Assembly: GCF_036840915.1 (NCBI RefSeq)
Contig: NZ_CP085725.1
Location: 2,790,001-2,854,000, forward strand
Direction: 5' to 3'
DNA from: Flavobacterium hankyongi
GTDB taxonomy: Bacteria; Bacteroidota; Bacteroidia; Flavobacteriales; Flavobacteriaceae
DNA: 64,000 nucleotides
Of this stretch, positions 62,544 to 64,000 are shown in pieces; the first letter of the stretch is position 1; each line of letters starts with the position of its first letter. The notes under the pieces are model-generated. The model did not search any database. It was not told where the DNA came from and was given only the letters and a program-made list of their open reading frames with translations. A program made the position numbers and the translations under genes.

Positions 62544-63302
62544 ATGCCCAATATGAAAGTGAAAACAATTTTAGTTTCGCAACCCGAGCCAAAGGTTGAA
62601 AATTCACCTTATTTTGACTTGCAAAATAAGCACAAAATAAAAGTTGATTTCAGACCCTTTATTCATGTTGAAGGAGTTCCTGCAAAAGAAGTTAGAGCTC
62701 AAAAAATTGACTTAAACAATTTTACTGCAATTATTTTAACGAGTAAAAATTCAGTAGATCATTTCTTTAGAGTAGCTGAAGAGATGCGTTACAAAGTTCC
62801 TGAAGATTTACGTTATTTTTGTCAATCGGAAGCTGTGGCTTACTATTTACAAAAGTATGTTGTGTATAGAAAACGTAAAATATATGTTGGTCAAAAAGAC
62901 TTTGCAGATATGTCAGCGTTATTCAAAAAATACAAAGACGAGAAGTTTTTACTTCCTGCATCAGATAAATTAAATGCCGATGTTCCTCAAACGCTAAACA
63001 ATCTAAAATTAGATTGGACACCAGGAACTTTTTACAAAACAGTAATGAGTGATTTGTCTGATTTGAAAGATGTGTATTATGATGTTTTAGCATTTTTTAG
63101 TCCAACGGGAATTCAATCATTGTTTAAAAATTTTCCTGATTTTCAACAAAACAATACTCGTATAGCTGTTTTTGGAAGCACTACACAAAAAGAAGCTTTG
63201 GAACATGGATTACGTGTTGATATTATGGCTCCAACACCAGAAGCTCCGTCAATGACAATGGCTTTGGAAAAATATGTTGCTGAAGTAAACAAAGGAAAAT
63301 AA
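62544..63302 (+). CDS. hemD: Uroporphyrinogen-III synthase
   Basis: HemD cyclises hydroxymethylbilane to uroporphyrinogen III in tetrapyrrole synthesis. The protein (252 aa from the ATG at 62544, with another ATG at 62553) has the family layout of two similar lobes: SQPEPKVENSPYFDL at the N-terminus, TAIILTSKNSVDHFF, CQSEAVAYYLQKY, and in the second lobe LAFFSPTGIQSLFKNF and AVFGSTTQKEALEHG, then APTPEAPSMTMALEKY. The family has low identity, but this pattern is characteristic in flavobacteria. Cotranscribed with DUF4271. Confidence 0.88.
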   Translation: MPNMKVKTILVSQPEPKVENSPYFDLQNKHKIKVDFRPFIHVEGVPAKEVRAQKIDLNNFTAIILTSKNSVDHFFRVAEEMRYKVPEDLRYFCQSEAVAYYLQKYVVYRKRKIYVGQKDFADMSALFKKYKDEKFLLPASDKLNADVPQTLNNLKLDWTPGTFYKTVMSDLSDLKDVYYDVLAFFSPTGIQSLFKNFPDFQQNNTRIAVFGSTTQKEALEHGLRVDIMAPTPEAPSMTMALEKYVAEVNKGK

Positions 63303-63321
63303 TTATTATTACATATATAAG

Positions 63322-63346
63322 AATCCCGATTTATCGGGATTTTTTA
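63322..63346 (+). terminator. Terminator after hemD
   Basis: AATCCCGAT and ATCGGGATT form a 9-bp stem with a tight loop, followed by a T run, 20 bp after the hemD stop. Confidence 0.85.
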
Positions 63347-63368
63347 TTTTTACTGCAAATTAATCATC

Positions 63369-64000
63369 ATGAGCACAACTGGAACCATTCAAACTACTAT
63401 ACAAAACAAAATAGCTAGAGTTACTTTTAGTCACCCAGCAAGTAATTCGTTTCCTAGCAATCAATTAAAAGCATTGACAGAAGAGTTAAACTCATTAAGT
63501 AATAATGATGAGGTTACTGTGATAGTTCTACAAAGTAAAGGGAATGGTGCATTTTGTGCGGGAGCTTCTTTTGATGAACTATTAGCGGTTAATGACCTTG
63601 AGACTGGGAAACAGTTTTTTAGTGGTTTTGCTAATGTGATTAACGCAATGAGGTCTTGTAAAAAGGTTATTGTAGGTCGAATTCATGGAAAAGCTGTTGG
63701 AGGAGGTGTTGGACTTGCTTCAGCTTGTGATTATGCTTTTGCCACAGATGGAGCATCAATTAAATTATCTGAAATTGCTATTGGAATTGGTCCTTTTGTG
63801 ATTGAGCCAGCAGTTTCAAGAAAAATTGGGAAATCGGCTATGGCAGAAATGACTTTATCTCCAGCCGAATGGAAATCAGCAAAATGGGCATTTGAACATA
63901 AATTATATGCTCAATTATTTGCTTCTGTAGGTGAAATGGATGAAGCATTAGAAAAATTTGTAACTCAATTGGCAACTTATAATCCTGATGCTTTGTATGA
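63369..64000 (+). CDS. Enoyl-CoA hydratase/isomerase family protein, 3'-truncated by the window
   Basis: The ATG at 63369 opens a frame that runs off the window end (210 codons visible). The product MSTTGTIQTTIQNKIARVTF is followed by crotonase-family motifs: GNGAFCAGASFDELL, which forms the oxyanion hole, and GKAVGGGVGLASACDYAFAT, which binds the CoA thioester. These enzymes hydrate or isomerise enoyl-CoA in fatty acid or aromatic breakdown. The usual second catalytic Glu position (about residue 140) lies in KLSEIAIGIGPFV. Which substrate cannot be told. Confidence 0.9.
   Translation, partial: MSTTGTIQTTIQNKIARVTFSHPASNSFPSNQLKALTEELNSLSNNDEVTVIVLQSKGNGAFCAGASFDELLAVNDLETGKQFFSGFANVINAMRSCKKVIVGRIHGKAVGGGVGLASACDYAFATDGASIKLSEIAIGIGPFVIEPAVSRKIGKSAMAEMTLSPAEWKSAKWAFEHKLYAQLFASVGEMDEALEKFVTQLATYNPDALY

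Overview
The window is AT-rich, densely coding chromosomal DNA from a member of the Bacteroidota, almost certainly a Flavobacteriaceae bacterium close to Flavobacterium. Evidence: the protein set (OmpA with thrombospondin-3 repeats, a T9SS C-terminal sorting domain, GH92 mannosidase, DUF4271, DUF4296, diheme-type SdhC), many lipoproteins, and repeated Bacteroidota promoters (TTTG, about 20 bp, TAnnTTTG). No rRNA, tRNA, CRISPR array, phage or transposase was seen.

Layout. 1-4338: start of acpP (minus), then purN, rnhA, a PfkB-family kinase and an enlarged PurF-like amidotransferase. 4339-4809: a 470-bp gene-free stretch holding two tandem copies of what looks like an undescribed small RNA gene, each with its own promoter, paired upstream repeats and terminator. 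4810-19975: sodA, a secreted metalloprotease-like protein, addA, kbl, an OmpA-family porin, a frameshifted addB, a frameshifted DUF2891 gene followed by an alpha/beta hydrolase, an M24 aminopeptidase and a lipoprotein. 20077-30451: the sdhCAB operon, a thioredoxin-like protein, a YfaP/TPR protein with a polysaccharide deacetylase, a GH92 alpha-mannosidase and an omega-amidase-type nitrilase. 30440-38794: an Ig-like lipoprotein, comF, a coiled-coil membrane protein, glyS, an M48 protease with a secreted partner, and ribE. 38812-43847: pdxA, DUF177, rpmF, fabH, accB and accC, a ribosomal/fatty-acid block. 43907-47400: a self-contained peptide-modification (RiPP) island of the grasp-with-spasm type: lipoprotein, precursor peptide, ATP-grasp ligase, an unknown 64-aa protein and a SPASM-domain protein lacking the radical-SAM cysteine motif. 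47412-56610: a short-chain dehydrogenase under an AraC-type regulator, a C1 peptidase, an S9 peptidase and a giant T9SS-exported metallopeptidase. 56818-64000: tyrS, an epimerase, DUF4296, pyrC, a polyprenol-phosphate mannose synthase, DUF4271, hemD and the start of an enoyl-CoA hydratase gene.

Two observations stand out. The duplicated small RNA locus (4358-4736) is identical across the predicted transcript but diverged in its control region. The grasp-with-spasm island belongs to a known genomic class, but has an internal attenuator after the precursor gene, an extra small protein and flanking duplicated terminators.

Two genes (addB and DUF2891) each lack one A in a poly-A run. Both are full length if one base is restored, so sequencing or assembly error must be excluded before they are called pseudogenes.
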